64,000 bases of DNA from an uncultured Prevotella sp. (GTDB taxonomy: Bacteria; Bacteroidota; Bacteroidia; Bacteroidales; Bacteroidaceae): the NCBI GenBank assembly GCA_900544825.1, contig UQWP01000003.1:1-64000 (forward strand), read 5' to 3'. Both the position numbers and the translations under genes were made by a program. Below, piece after piece: positions 40,981 to 48,999 of the stretch. Positions within the stretch are counted from its first letter, which is position 1. The number at the start of each line of letters is the position of its first letter. Below the pieces are notes generated by a model. The model worked only from the letters and a program-made list of their open reading frames with translations. It had not been told where the DNA came from and did no database searches.

Positions 40981-43764
40981 ATGAAGAATATAAGAGAGAT
41001 TGTTAAGGAGAAGATTCTGATTCTGGATGGTGCCATGGGTACTGAGATTCAGAAGTATAATCTTACAGAAGAAGACTTCAGAGGCGATCGCTTCCGCGAT
41101 GTGCCGGGAATGATGAAGGGCAACAACGATATGCTCAACATCACTCGCCCTGATGTTATCTCTGATATTTACCGACGTTACCTGGAGGCGGGCGCCGACA
41201 TCATTACGGCGAACACCTTCTCGTGTCAGCGCATCTCGCAGGCTGATTATCACCTGGAAGACTGTGCTAGGGAGATGGCTTTCGAGGGTGCCCGCTTGGC
41301 GCGTATCGAATGTGATAAGTTTTCTACACCCGATAAACCACGCTTCGTAGCAGGAGATGTGGGACCTACCAATAAAACTTGTTCCATGAGTCCGGACGTC
41401 AGTGATCCTGCCGCCCGGGAGATTACGTATGATGAACTTTTCACCGATGTCTGCGAACAGGTGGATGGTCTCATCGAAGGTGGTGCTGATGTCATCCTCA
41501 TCGAGACCATCTTCGATACGCTCAACTGCAAGGCGATGATTGATGCTGCCATCACCATGATGAAGAAGCATGGGGTAGAGCTGCCTATTATGATCAGTCT
41601 TACGGTGAGTGATCTGGCTGGCAGAACACTGAGCGGCCAGACCGTGGATGCTTTCCTGGCTTCGCTCTCTCCTTATCCTATTTTCTCGGTAGGTATGAAC
41701 TGTGCCTTCGGTGCTCCCCAGATGAAACCGTTCATCGAGCATCTGGCAAAGGTTGCACCTTATTATATTAGTGCACATCCTAACGCCGGATTGCCTAACG
41801 AGATGGGACAATATGACGAAACCGCAGAATCGATGGCTCCGCAGATTGCCGAGTTTATCGATGAGGGCATCGTCAACATCATCGGCGGCTGCTGTGGAAC
41901 CAGTCCTGAATTCATCGCCCATTATGCCAGAAGTGCTGAGGGAAAGAAACCGCATCAGGTGGTGGAGAAGCCAAAGTATATGTGGCTCTCTGGTTTGGAC
42001 TTGCTGCAGGTGGATGATTCCGTTCATCTGCCGGTAGATGCCAGCCGCTTCGTTAACGTAGGCGAACGCTGTAACGTGGCTGGTAGTAGGAAGTTCCTGC
42101 GATTGATTAATGAGAAAGGTTATGAGGAAGCCATCGGTATTGCCCGTAAGCAGGTGGCAGATGGTGCAGCCGTGGTGGACGTGAATATGGACGACGGGCT
42201 GCTGGATGCCAAGGCGGAAATGGTGAATTTCCTCAATATGATAGCGGCAGAACCTGAGATTGCCAAGGTGCCTGTGATGATAGACTCCTCGAAGTGGGAT
42301 GTGATTCTTGCCGGACTGAAGTGCTGTCAGGGTAAGTGTATCGTGAATTCCATCTCCCTGAAGGAGGGTGAAGAGGTTTTCCTCTCTCATGCACGTGATG
42401 TGATGCGCTATGGTGCCGCCGTCGTGGTGATGTGCTTCGATGAAGTGGGACAGGCCACTACCTATGAGCGACGTATCGAGATTGCCGAGCGTGCCTATCA
42501 TCTCCTAGTAGATAAACTGGGAATGAATCCGCTCGATATCATCTTCGACCCGAATGTGCTTGCCATCGCTACGGGTATGGAGGAGCATGATAATTATGCC
42601 GTGGAATTCATCCGTGCCACCGAGTGGATTCATCAGAATCTGCCTGGAGCACATGTCAGTGGTGGAGTCAGCAACCTCTCGTTCTCGTTCCGCGGTAATA
42701 CGTATATCCGCGAAGCGATTCATTGTGTATTCCTGCATCATGCCCAGAAGGTGGGTATGGACTTTGGTATCGTAAATGCCAAGGCAAGAATGGATTATGA
42801 TAAAATACCTAAAGAACAGCTCGAACTTATCGAGGATGTGGTGTTGAACAGAAGAAAGGGTGCTGCCGATGATCTCATCGAACTGGCTGCCGAAATCAAG
42901 GCGAAGGCTGATGCAGCCAAGGCTGCAGCCAAAGCTGGCGGTGCGCCTGCTCCGAAGCCTACGGCACCAGAGTGGCGTAAGCAGGCTGTGGAGGAAAGAT
43001 TGAAGTATGCCCTGCAGAAGGGTATCACCGAGTTCCTGCAGCCTGATATAGACGAGGCGTTGCAGAAGTATCCGCATGCCGTGAACGTCATCGAGGGACC
43101 GCTGATGGATGGTATGAACCTGGTGGGTGAGCTCTTCGGAAAGGGCGAGATGTTCTTGCCGCAGGTGGTGAAGACGGCACGAACCATGAAGGCTGCCGTT
43201 TCCATCCTCCAGCCTCATATCGAAGCAGAGAAGCAGGGTGGAAGTACTTCTGCCGGAAAGATTCTGATGGCGACCGTAAAGGGAGATGTGCATGATATCG
43301 GTAAGAATATCGTGTGTGTGGTGATGTCGTGCAACAACTATGATATCATCGACCTGGGCGTGATGGTACCTGCCGAGCAGATTGTGAAGAAGGCGATAGA
43401 AGAGAAGGTGGATGCCATCGGCTTGAGCGGCTTGATTACTCCATCACTGGAAGAGATGGTTCACACTGCCCAGGAGATGCAGAAGGCAGGCTTGCGTATC
43501 CCGATCATGGTGGGAGGCGCTACCACGAGCGAATTGCATGTGGCATTGAAAATCGCACCGGTGTATGATGGACCGGTTATCTGGGTGAAGGATGCTTCGT
43601 TGAATGCCGGTATCTGTGCCCGATTCCTCAATGAGGCAGAATGCCCTAAGTTTGTAGCTGAACTTGATGAGCGATACGAACGCTTGCGCAATGAGTATCA
43701 TGAACAGCAGGCGAAGATTGCCTCGCTGGAAGAAGCCAGAAAGAACAAATTAGATTTGTTTTAA
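40981..43764 (+). CDS. metH: Cobalamin-dependent methionine synthase lacking the reactivation domain
   Basis: Moves the methyl of 5-methyl-THF to homocysteine via methylcobalamin. 927 residues. Homocysteine domain with zinc cysteines in IGGCCGTSP (C304, C305) and an upstream Cys near residue 240; pterin-binding domain ([16 protein letters not shown] ... IDSSKWDVI); cap and cobalamin domains with DVHDIG (axial His771) and [10 protein letters not shown]. It ends about 20 residues after the cobalamin domain, so the ~330-residue AdoMet reactivation domain of E. coli MetH (1227 residues) is absent. An Ala/Lys/Pro-rich linker is at ~640-660. Follows smpB by 4 bp; no B12 riboswitch seen. Confidence 0.95.
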   Translation: MKNIREIVKEKILILDGAMGTEIQKYNLTEEDFRGDRFRDVPGMMKGNNDMLNITRPDVISDIYRRYLEAGADIITANTFSCQRISQADYHLEDCAREMAFEGARLARIECDKFSTPDKPRFVAGDVGPTNKTCSMSPDVSDPAAREITYDELFTDVCEQVDGLIEGGADVILIETIFDTLNCKAMIDAAITMMKKHGVELPIMISLTVSDLAGRTLSGQTVDAFLASLSPYPIFSVGMNCAFGAPQMKPFIEHLAKVAPYYISAHPNAGLPNEMGQYDETAESMAPQIAEFIDEGIVNIIGGCCGTSPEFIAHYARSAEGKKPHQVVEKPKYMWLSGLDLLQVDDSVHLPVDASRFVNVGERCNVAGSRKFLRLINEKGYEEAIGIARKQVADGAAVVDVNMDDGLLDAKAEMVNFLNMIAAEPEIAKVPVMIDSSKWDVILAGLKCCQGKCIVNSISLKEGEEVFLSHARDVMRYGAAVVVMCFDEVGQATTYERRIEIAERAYHLLVDKLGMNPLDIIFDPNVLAIATGMEEHDNYAVEFIRATEWIHQNLPGAHVSGGVSNLSFSFRGNTYIREAIHCVFLHHAQKVGMDFGIVNAKARMDYDKIPKEQLELIEDVVLNRRKGAADDLIELAAEIKAKADAAKAAAKAGGAPAPKPTAPEWRKQAVEERLKYALQKGITEFLQPDIDEALQKYPHAVNVIEGPLMDGMNLVGELFGKGEMFLPQVVKTARTMKAAVSILQPHIEAEKQGGSTSAGKILMATVKGDVHDIGKNIVCVVMSCNNYDIIDLGVMVPAEQIVKKAIEEKVDAIGLSGLITPSLEEMVHTAQEMQKAGLRIPIMVGGATTSELHVALKIAPVYDGPVIWVKDASLNAGICARFLNEAECPKFVAELDERYERLRNEYHEQQAKIASLEEARKNKLDLF

Positions 43765-43797
43765 ATCGGATAAAAAGGTATTAGTAAATAGGATAAT

Positions 43798-44418
43798 ATG
43801 ATCAAAACAGTTATTTTTGATATGGGTGGTGTCGTGATCACCCTCGACGAGAATGAGGCAGGCAAACGCTTTGTTGAGTTAGGTATGAAGGAGTTTGCCG
43901 AGAAGATGGATCCTTATAAGCAGTCGGGCTTGAATGGCGATCTGGAAGAAGGAAAGCTTTCCGAGGAGGAGTATCGCCGTCAGGTAAGCAAGAAGGTGGG
44001 TCGAGAGGTGAGCTTTGAGGAGCTGCAGCATTGCTGGCTGGGCTATATGAAGGAGGTGCCTGCCCGCAAGTTGATGACCATCAGAAATCTCAAGAAGCAG
44101 GGATATCGCGTGGTCTTGCTCAGCAATACCAATCCATACGTATCGGCTTGGACGGATAGTGCGGATTTCTCTGGTGACGGTCACCCTATTGGTGATTATT
44201 TCGATGCCATGTATCGCAGCTATGAGGTGAAATATATGAAGCCGGACGAGAATTTCTTCCGTTACGTGATGGCCCAGGAAAAGGCATTGCCGGAGGAATG
44301 TCTCTTTATTGATGACGGCGCCCGTAACTGCTGTGCGGCTTCTGAGGTAGGGCTCTTTACCTATTGTCCGCAGAACGGAGAAGACTGGTGCGATAAAATC
44401 TACGATTATTTGAAGTAA
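43798..44418 (+). CDS. HAD-IA family hydrolase
   Basis: 206-residue phosphatase-like protein. Motif I FDMGGVV (D8, D10-equivalent is Gly-shifted as in the DMGGV subgroup), motif II LLSNTNP, Lys in EVKYMKPD, and motif IV FIDDGARN. Members of this group are often epoxide hydrolase-like or sugar-phosphate phosphatases; the substrate is not predictable. 33 bp after metH on the same strand. Confidence 0.88.
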   Translation: MIKTVIFDMGGVVITLDENEAGKRFVELGMKEFAEKMDPYKQSGLNGDLEEGKLSEEEYRRQVSKKVGREVSFEELQHCWLGYMKEVPARKLMTIRNLKKQGYRVVLLSNTNPYVSAWTDSADFSGDGHPIGDYFDAMYRSYEVKYMKPDENFFRYVMAQEKALPEECLFIDDGARNCCAASEVGLFTYCPQNGEDWCDKIYDYLK

Positions 44419-44430
44419 TGATTTATGGTG

Positions 44431-44457
44431 ATTATTTGCGGTCCAACTGCAAATAAT
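44431..44457. repeat. Short inverted repeat between HAD and map genes
   Basis: ATTATTTGC / GCAAATAAT, 9-bp arms with a 9-nt loop, no T tract. Could be an operator or a weak terminator just upstream of the map promoter. Confidence 0.4.
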
Positions 44458-44468
44458 TGCCATTTTAT

Positions 44469-44499
44469 TTTGCATTCTGCAAGAAATAATGTACTTTTG
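44469..44499 (+). promoter_or_regulatory. Promoter of map
   Basis: TTTG (44469-44472), a 19-bp spacer and TACTTTTG (44492-44499), 27 bp before the ATG. Confidence 0.8.
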
Positions 44500-44526
44500 C
44501 AGTCGCAAATATTAAATAATTAGACA

Positions 44527-45387
44527 ATGGTTAAGAAGAAAAGATGGCATTGTCTGCCTGGTCAGCCTGTTACAGAGCTCGACAAGCAGGTGATGTTTTG
44601 GGAAAATAAGGGTAAGCTTGTGCCTACCCGCGACTTGATTAAGACTCCAGAACAGATAGAAGGCATCCGCAAGAGTGGTGTCGTGAATACAGGTTGTCTC
44701 GATGCTGTTGCCGAGATGATCCGTCCGGGTATCAATACTCAGCAGATCGATGACCTCTGTATGCAGTATTGCAAGGATCATAATGCGATTCCTGCCTGCC
44801 TCAACTATGAGGGCTACCCTAAGAGTGTGTGTACATCCATCAATGAAGTGGTATGTCATGGTATTCCTAAGGAAGAGGATGTTCTCGAAGAGGGTGACAT
44901 CATCAATGTGGATATGACTACCATCGTGGATGGTTACTATGCAGATGCCAGCCGTATGTTCATCGTTGGCGGCAAGACAACTCCGGAAAAGGAGCAGTTG
45001 GTTCGTGTTGCCAAGGAGTGTCTTGAGATTGGTATGGAGGCGGCTAAGCCTTACTCTTTTGTGGGCGATATCGGTCATGCCATCGAAAAGCATTGCAAGA
45101 AGTATGGTTATGGTGTTGTCCGTGACCTCTGTGGTCATGGAGTAGGCTGCCAGTTCCATGAAGAGCCTGAGGTTCTTCATTATGGTCATAGAGGAACTGG
45201 TATGTTGCTCGTGCCTGGTATGGTGTTTACTATCGAGCCAATGATCAATATGGGAACCTGGCAGGTGTTTATCGATGCCGATGATCCATACGGATGGGAG
45301 GTAATTACCGGTGACGAAAAGCCATCTGCTCAGTGGGAGCATACACTCGTGATGACTGAGACGGGTGTGGAGATTCTTGCACATTAA
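44527..45387 (+). CDS. map: Methionine aminopeptidase, type I
   Basis: Removes the initiator Met from new proteins; two-metal enzyme. 286 residues. The creatinase-fold core starts at ~38 (LIKTPEQIEGIRKSG), with LNYEGYPKSVCTSINEVVCHG, metal ligands in NVDMTTIVDGYYADASR, GHGVGCQFHEEPEVLHYG and TIEPMIN, and the final WEHTLVMTETG. A ~37-residue N-terminal extension (KKKRWHCLPGQP...) is present, reminiscent of SEC-C/ribosome-linked extensions. Heads the map-tsaD-cinA group. Confidence 0.96.
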   Translation: MVKKKRWHCLPGQPVTELDKQVMFWENKGKLVPTRDLIKTPEQIEGIRKSGVVNTGCLDAVAEMIRPGINTQQIDDLCMQYCKDHNAIPACLNYEGYPKSVCTSINEVVCHGIPKEEDVLEEGDIINVDMTTIVDGYYADASRMFIVGGKTTPEKEQLVRVAKECLEIGMEAAKPYSFVGDIGHAIEKHCKKYGYGVVRDLCGHGVGCQFHEEPEVLHYGHRGTGMLLVPGMVFTIEPMINMGTWQVFIDADDPYGWEVITGDEKPSAQWEHTLVMTETGVEILAH

Positions 45388-45414
45388 TAGATATGGGCTT
45401 AGCCCTTAGTAATT

Positions 45415-46449
45415 ATGGAAGAAAAAAAGGATATATATATATTAGGTATAGAGAGCAGTTGTGACGATACCTCAGCCGCAGTGCTCAAGAATGGAGTACT
45501 GCTGAGTAACGTGACTGCTTCTCAGGAAGTGCACCGTGCCTATGGTGGCGTGGTGCCTGAGCTTGCTTCCCGAGCTCATCAGCAGAATGTGGTGCCTGTG
45601 GTAGATCAGGCTATCGCCCGTGCGGGCATCAGAAAGGAAGATCTGTCTGCCGTTGCCTTCACCCGTGGACCGGGCTTGATGGGTTCTCTGCTCGTGGGTG
45701 TGAGTTTTGCCAAGGGCTTTGCCCGTTCGCTCAACATCCCGATGATTGATGTCAATCACTTGCAGGGTCATGTGATGGCTCATTTCATCAAGGAAAGCGA
45801 TGATGACCAGAGTGCACCTCCATTCCCATTTATCTGTCTTCTTGTGAGCGGTGGAAACTCGCAGATCGTGAAGGTGAATGCCTACAACGATATGGAGGTT
45901 CTCGGTCAGACTATCGATGATGCTGCCGGTGAGGCGATAGATAAGTGTGCCAAGGTGTTGGAGTGGGGCTACCCAGGTGGTCCTGTTGTAGATAAGTATG
46001 CCCGCCAGGGTAATCCGAAGGCTTTCAGCTTTGCTGAGCCACATATCCCTGGACTGAACTATAGCTTTTCTGGCTTCAAGACCAGTTTCCTCTACAGTTT
46101 GCGCAAGTGGGTAGCTGCTGATCCAGACTTTGTGGAGAAGAACAAGTTTGACTTGGCTGCGAGCATCGAGTTCACCATCGTGGATATCCTGATGAAGAAA
46201 TTGCGCATGGCAGTAAAGCAGACGGGTATCAAGCATGTGGCTGTGGCTGGTGGTGTGAGTGCCAACAATGGTCTCCGCAATGCCTTCCGTGATCATGCCA
46301 AGCGTTTTGGCTGGACCATCTACATACCAAAGTTCAGCTATACCACAGACAATGCGGCTATGATAGGTTGTGTAGGTACATTCAAGTATCATGATGGCGA
46401 TTTTGCCACCATCGATCTGCCTGCATATAGTAAAGTAACATTTAAGTAA
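45415..46449 (+). CDS. tsaD: tRNA N6-adenosine threonylcarbamoyltransferase TsaD
   Basis: Last step of t6A37 formation in tRNAs that read ANN codons. 344 residues: ILGIESSCDDTSAAVL opening, metal-binding HLQGHVMAH, LLVSGGNSQIV, DDAAGEAIDKCAKVLEWGYPGG, and C-terminal VAGGVSANNGLR and TDNAAMIG. Starts 27 bp after map and is followed after 12 bp by the CinA-like gene. Function secure. Confidence 0.97.
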   Translation: MEEKKDIYILGIESSCDDTSAAVLKNGVLLSNVTASQEVHRAYGGVVPELASRAHQQNVVPVVDQAIARAGIRKEDLSAVAFTRGPGLMGSLLVGVSFAKGFARSLNIPMIDVNHLQGHVMAHFIKESDDDQSAPPFPFICLLVSGGNSQIVKVNAYNDMEVLGQTIDDAAGEAIDKCAKVLEWGYPGGPVVDKYARQGNPKAFSFAEPHIPGLNYSFSGFKTSFLYSLRKWVAADPDFVEKNKFDLAASIEFTIVDILMKKLRMAVKQTGIKHVAVAGGVSANNGLRNAFRDHAKRFGWTIYIPKFSYTTDNAAMIGCVGTFKYHDGDFATIDLPAYSKVTFK

Positions 46450-46461
46450 ACAGGAATTCTT

Positions 46462-46974
46462 ATGGAATTTGAAACAAAGATATTAAGCAAGGGCATCCAG
46501 GAGATGCTCTACAATAGTGACAAGACAGTGGGCACAGCCGAGAGCTGCACAGGCGGTCGTATCGCCGAAGCGCTTATCTCAGTGCCAGGTGCCAGCAATT
46601 ACTTCAAGGGCGGTGTGGTAAGTTACACCAATGAGGTAAAAGAGAATCTTCTCGGAGTGAGCCATGAGCTTCTGGAGGAGAAGACAGCCTTCTGCGAGGA
46701 AGTAGCCAAGGAGATGGTGCTTGGTGCCATCAAAGCCCTGAATGCTGATTTCGCTATTTCGGCAACAGGTGTGTCGGGTCCTACAGGTGGTACTCCATCT
46801 GCGCCAGTGGGTACAATCTTCGTTGGTTTTGGTAGCAAGGATGATGTTCGTGTGGTGAAACTCACAGAGGATTTCGGTCGCGATATCAATCTTGCAATTG
46901 CCACAAATACAGCGCTTAAGGGTATGTTCGATTTCCTGAAAGAACATGCTGAAGATTTGAAAAAAGAGGCATAA
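46462..46974 (+). CDS. CinA C-terminal (PncC-like) nicotinamide-nucleotide amidohydrolase
   Basis: 170-residue single-domain CinA family protein. Signature GTAESCTGGRIAEALISVPGASNYFKGGVVSYTNEVKENLLGV, then FAISATGVSGPTGGTPSAPVGTIFVGF. PncC deamidates NMN to NaMN in pyridine nucleotide salvage. The N-terminal MoaB-like domain of long CinA is missing, the usual form of the short proteins. Last gene of the map-tsaD group; a 16-bp stem terminator follows. Confidence 0.93.
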   Translation: MEFETKILSKGIQEMLYNSDKTVGTAESCTGGRIAEALISVPGASNYFKGGVVSYTNEVKENLLGVSHELLEEKTAFCEEVAKEMVLGAIKALNADFAISATGVSGPTGGTPSAPVGTIFVGFGSKDDVRVVKLTEDFGRDINLAIATNTALKGMFDFLKEHAEDLKKEA

Positions 46975-47001
46975 AATGCTAATTTAGAGCCATAAAGTAT
47001 T

Positions 47002-47043
47002 AATAATCCTTAAAAGACGGCGTTCTTTTAGGGATTATTTTGT
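47002..47043 (+). terminator. Terminator of the map-tsaD-cinA group
   Basis: 16-bp stem (AATAATCCTTAAAAGA with TCTTTTAGGGATTATT, one T-G pair), a 6-nt loop, then TTTGTT. Its end overlaps the rpmB -33 element. Confidence 0.85.
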
Positions 47044-47069
47044 TATTACCGAATTATTTTGTAATTTTG
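47039..47069 (+). promoter_or_regulatory. Promoter of rpmB-rpmG-DUF4295
   Basis: TTTG (47039-47042), a 19-bp spacer and TAATTTTG (47062-47069). Confidence 0.8.
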
Positions 47070-47121
47070 CACTCTGTTTGGAATAGGTATCAATTAACGA
47101 ATTACAAAATTAAAGATAGAA

Positions 47122-47385
47122 ATGTCTAAAATTTGTCAAATCACAGGTAAGAAGGCACAGTTAGGTTGCAATGTGTCTCACTCAAAGCACCGTACAAAGA
47201 GAAGCTTTGATGTTAACCTCTTCAGCAAGAAATTCTACTATGTAGAAGAGGGTTGCTGGATCAGCCTCAAGATCAGTGCTGCTGGTCTTCGTCTTATTAA
47301 CAAGGTAGGTCTCGATGCTGCTTTGAATCAGGCAGTAAAGAAGGGCTACGTAGATTGGAAGGACATTAAAGTTATAGGAGAATAA
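47122..47385 (+). CDS. rpmB: Large ribosomal subunit protein L28 (bL28)
   Basis: 50S structural protein of 87 residues: [34 protein letters not shown], the L28 N-terminal signature, and [14 protein letters not shown]. First gene of the rpmB-rpmG-DUF4295 operon, 4 bp before rpmG. The zinc-type CxxC pattern is reduced. Typical length for Bacteroidetes. Confidence 0.96.
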   Translation: MSKICQITGKKAQLGCNVSHSKHRTKRSFDVNLFSKKFYYVEEGCWISLKISAAGLRLINKVGLDAALNQAVKKGYVDWKDIKVIGE

Positions 47386-47389
47386 TATC

Positions 47390-47578
47390 ATGGCAAAGAA
47401 AGCAAAAGGTAATAGAGTACAAGTTATCCTCGAGTGCACTGAGCATAAGAACAGTGGTATGCCAGGTACAAGCCGTTACGTGACTACAAAGAATCGTAAG
47501 AACACTCCTGAGCGTCTTGAGTTGATGAAGTACAACCCAATCCTTAAGAAGATGACTCTTCACAAGGAGATTAAGTAA
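47390..47578 (+). CDS. rpmG: Large ribosomal subunit protein L33 (bL33)
   Basis: 62-residue 50S protein: [66 protein letters not shown] organisation, with [16 protein letters not shown] as the L33 signature. Only one Cys is present, so it is the zinc-free form. Between rpmB and the DUF4295 gene. Confidence 0.96.
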   Translation: MAKKAKGNRVQVILECTEHKNSGMPGTSRYVTTKNRKNTPERLELMKYNPILKKMTLHKEIK

Positions 47579-47623
47579 GCTCGCTTACAAGTTTATAAAC
47601 AATTTTATCAATTTTAATAGACT

Positions 47624-47782
47624 ATGGCAAAGAAAGCGGTCGCTACCCTCCACGAAGGTAACATGGATGGTCGCGCATACACAAAGGTTATCAAGATGGT
47701 TAAGAGCCCTAAGACTGGTGCTTACGTTTTCGATGAGAAGATGGTACCAAACGAGGCTGTTAAGGATTTCTTCAAGGACTAA
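47624..47782 (+). CDS. DUF4295 small ribosome-associated protein
   Basis: 52-residue basic protein (MAKKAVATLHEGNMDGRAYT; ends in VPNEAVKDFFKD) read from ATG 47624 to TAA 47782. It is the conserved third gene of the L28-L33 operon in Bacteroidetes. As I recall, a protein of this family was seen as an extra large-subunit protein (bL38) in a Flavobacterium ribosome structure; that is from memory. The gene is short enough to be missed by length cut-offs. Followed by a strong terminator. Confidence 0.88.
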   Translation: MAKKAVATLHEGNMDGRAYTKVIKMVKSPKTGAYVFDEKMVPNEAVKDFFKD

Positions 47783-47837
47783 TCTGGTTGCATAGGCATT
47801 CAGACGAGCGTTCTCTTGGAGACTCGCATAAATACAA

Positions 47838-47879
47838 TAAGGTCGCAATACTCTTATTAAAGGGTATGCGGCCTTTTTT
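47838..47879 (+). terminator. Terminator of rpmB-rpmG-DUF4295
   Basis: AAGGTCGC...ACTC / GGGT...GCGGCCTT stem followed by T6; closely similar in sequence to the rpsP terminator. Confidence 0.85.
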
Positions 47880-47935
47880 GTTTTTGTTACAGAAGCTGTT
47901 TTTTTCGTATGAATATATATTTCTTTCTTTTTTCT

Positions 47936-47966
47936 TTTGCTATTTCAAAATAAAAACGTAACTTTG
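47936..47966 (+). promoter_or_regulatory. Promoter of metA
   Basis: TTTG (47936-47939), a 19-bp spacer and TAACTTTG (47959-47966). The ~75-nt leader is too short for a SAM-I riboswitch, and none is seen. Confidence 0.85.
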
Positions 47967-48045
47967 CACGGAATAAGTGAATTGTCCGCTTTTGCAGAAA
48001 AGGGGATATATATAATGTTTTTTAAGAAGAAAGGAACAAAATAAG

Positions 48046-48963
48046 ATGCCGTTAAGATTACCGGATAAACTTCCAGCTATTGAGCTGCTGAAGCATGAGA
48101 ATATTTTCGTGATGGATGAGAGTCGTGCACATAATCAGGAAATCAGACCGCTGAAGATTTGTGTGCTCAACCTGATGCCGCTTAAGATCACGACAGAAAC
48201 TGATTTGGTGAGATTGCTCTCCAATACGCCTCTGCAGTTGGAGGTTTACTTCATGAAGTTGAAGAGCCATACTCCAAAGAATACGCCGATAGAACACATG
48301 ATGATGTTCTATAAGGACTTTGCGGAACTGTCAAAGCAGAAGTTTGACGGTATGATAGTGACGGGTGCTCCTATAGAGACGATGGAATATGAGGAGGTGG
48401 AGTATTGGCCGGAAATCCAGGAGATATTCAATTGGGCACGTACCCACGTTACCTCTACGCTGTATATCTGCTGGGGTGCGCAGGCTGGACTCTATCACTT
48501 TTATGGTGTTCCAAAATATCAGCTTGATAAAAAGAAGTTTGGTATCTTTCCTCAGAAACCGCTTGATCCGTCACTCCCTATCTTCCGTGGTTTTGATGAC
48601 ATCTTCAATATGCCGCATAGCCGCCATACAGAGGTGCGCAGGGAAGACATCGAAAAAGTGCCGGGACTGGATATTATCGCAGAATCTGCAGAGAGTGGCG
48701 TGAGTATCGTAATGGCGAGGGGTGGACGCGAATTCTTCGTGACAGGTCATCTGGAATATGCGCCTAACACGCTCGATAAGGAGTATAAAAGAGACATGGG
48801 CAAGCGAGATGACGTAGAATTGCCTGAGAACTATTACTTCCATGATGATCCGAATGAGGCTCCTTTGGTAACATGGCGTGCCCATGCCAACCTGTTCTAC
48901 AGTAACTGGATCAACTATTACGTTTATCAGGAAACTCCTTATAACATTGAGGATATTCAATAA
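48046..48963 (+). CDS. metA: Homoserine O-acetyltransferase (MetA family)
   Basis: Activates homoserine for methionine synthesis. 305 residues of the glutamine-amidotransferase-like MetA fold: catalytic Cys142 in LYICWGAQAG, LNLMPLKITTE, and HSRHTEVR, HLEYAP with the catalytic His. Position 111 is Glu (GAPIE); in MetA proteins Glu at this site goes with acetyl-CoA use and Gly with succinyl-CoA, so the acetyl enzyme is expected despite the common succinyltransferase name. Own promoter; 36 bp before the U32 peptidase gene. Confidence 0.95.
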   Translation: MPLRLPDKLPAIELLKHENIFVMDESRAHNQEIRPLKICVLNLMPLKITTETDLVRLLSNTPLQLEVYFMKLKSHTPKNTPIEHMMMFYKDFAELSKQKFDGMIVTGAPIETMEYEEVEYWPEIQEIFNWARTHVTSTLYICWGAQAGLYHFYGVPKYQLDKKKFGIFPQKPLDPSLPIFRGFDDIFNMPHSRHTEVRREDIEKVPGLDIIAESAESGVSIVMARGGREFFVTGHLEYAPNTLDKEYKRDMGKRDDVELPENYYFHDDPNEAPLVTWRAHANLFYSNWINYYVYQETPYNIEDIQ

Positions 48964-48999
48964 GGTTGGAGTTATAAAAAAACTAAGATAGGTTAGGAA

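Noticed and set aside
40963..42501. 512-codon minus-strand frame
   Set aside because: Antisense to metH, His-rich as expected from reading Asp/Met codons backward.
47880..48045. SAM riboswitch before metA
   Set aside because: The leader from the promoter is only about 75 nt and lacks the SAM-I core helices.
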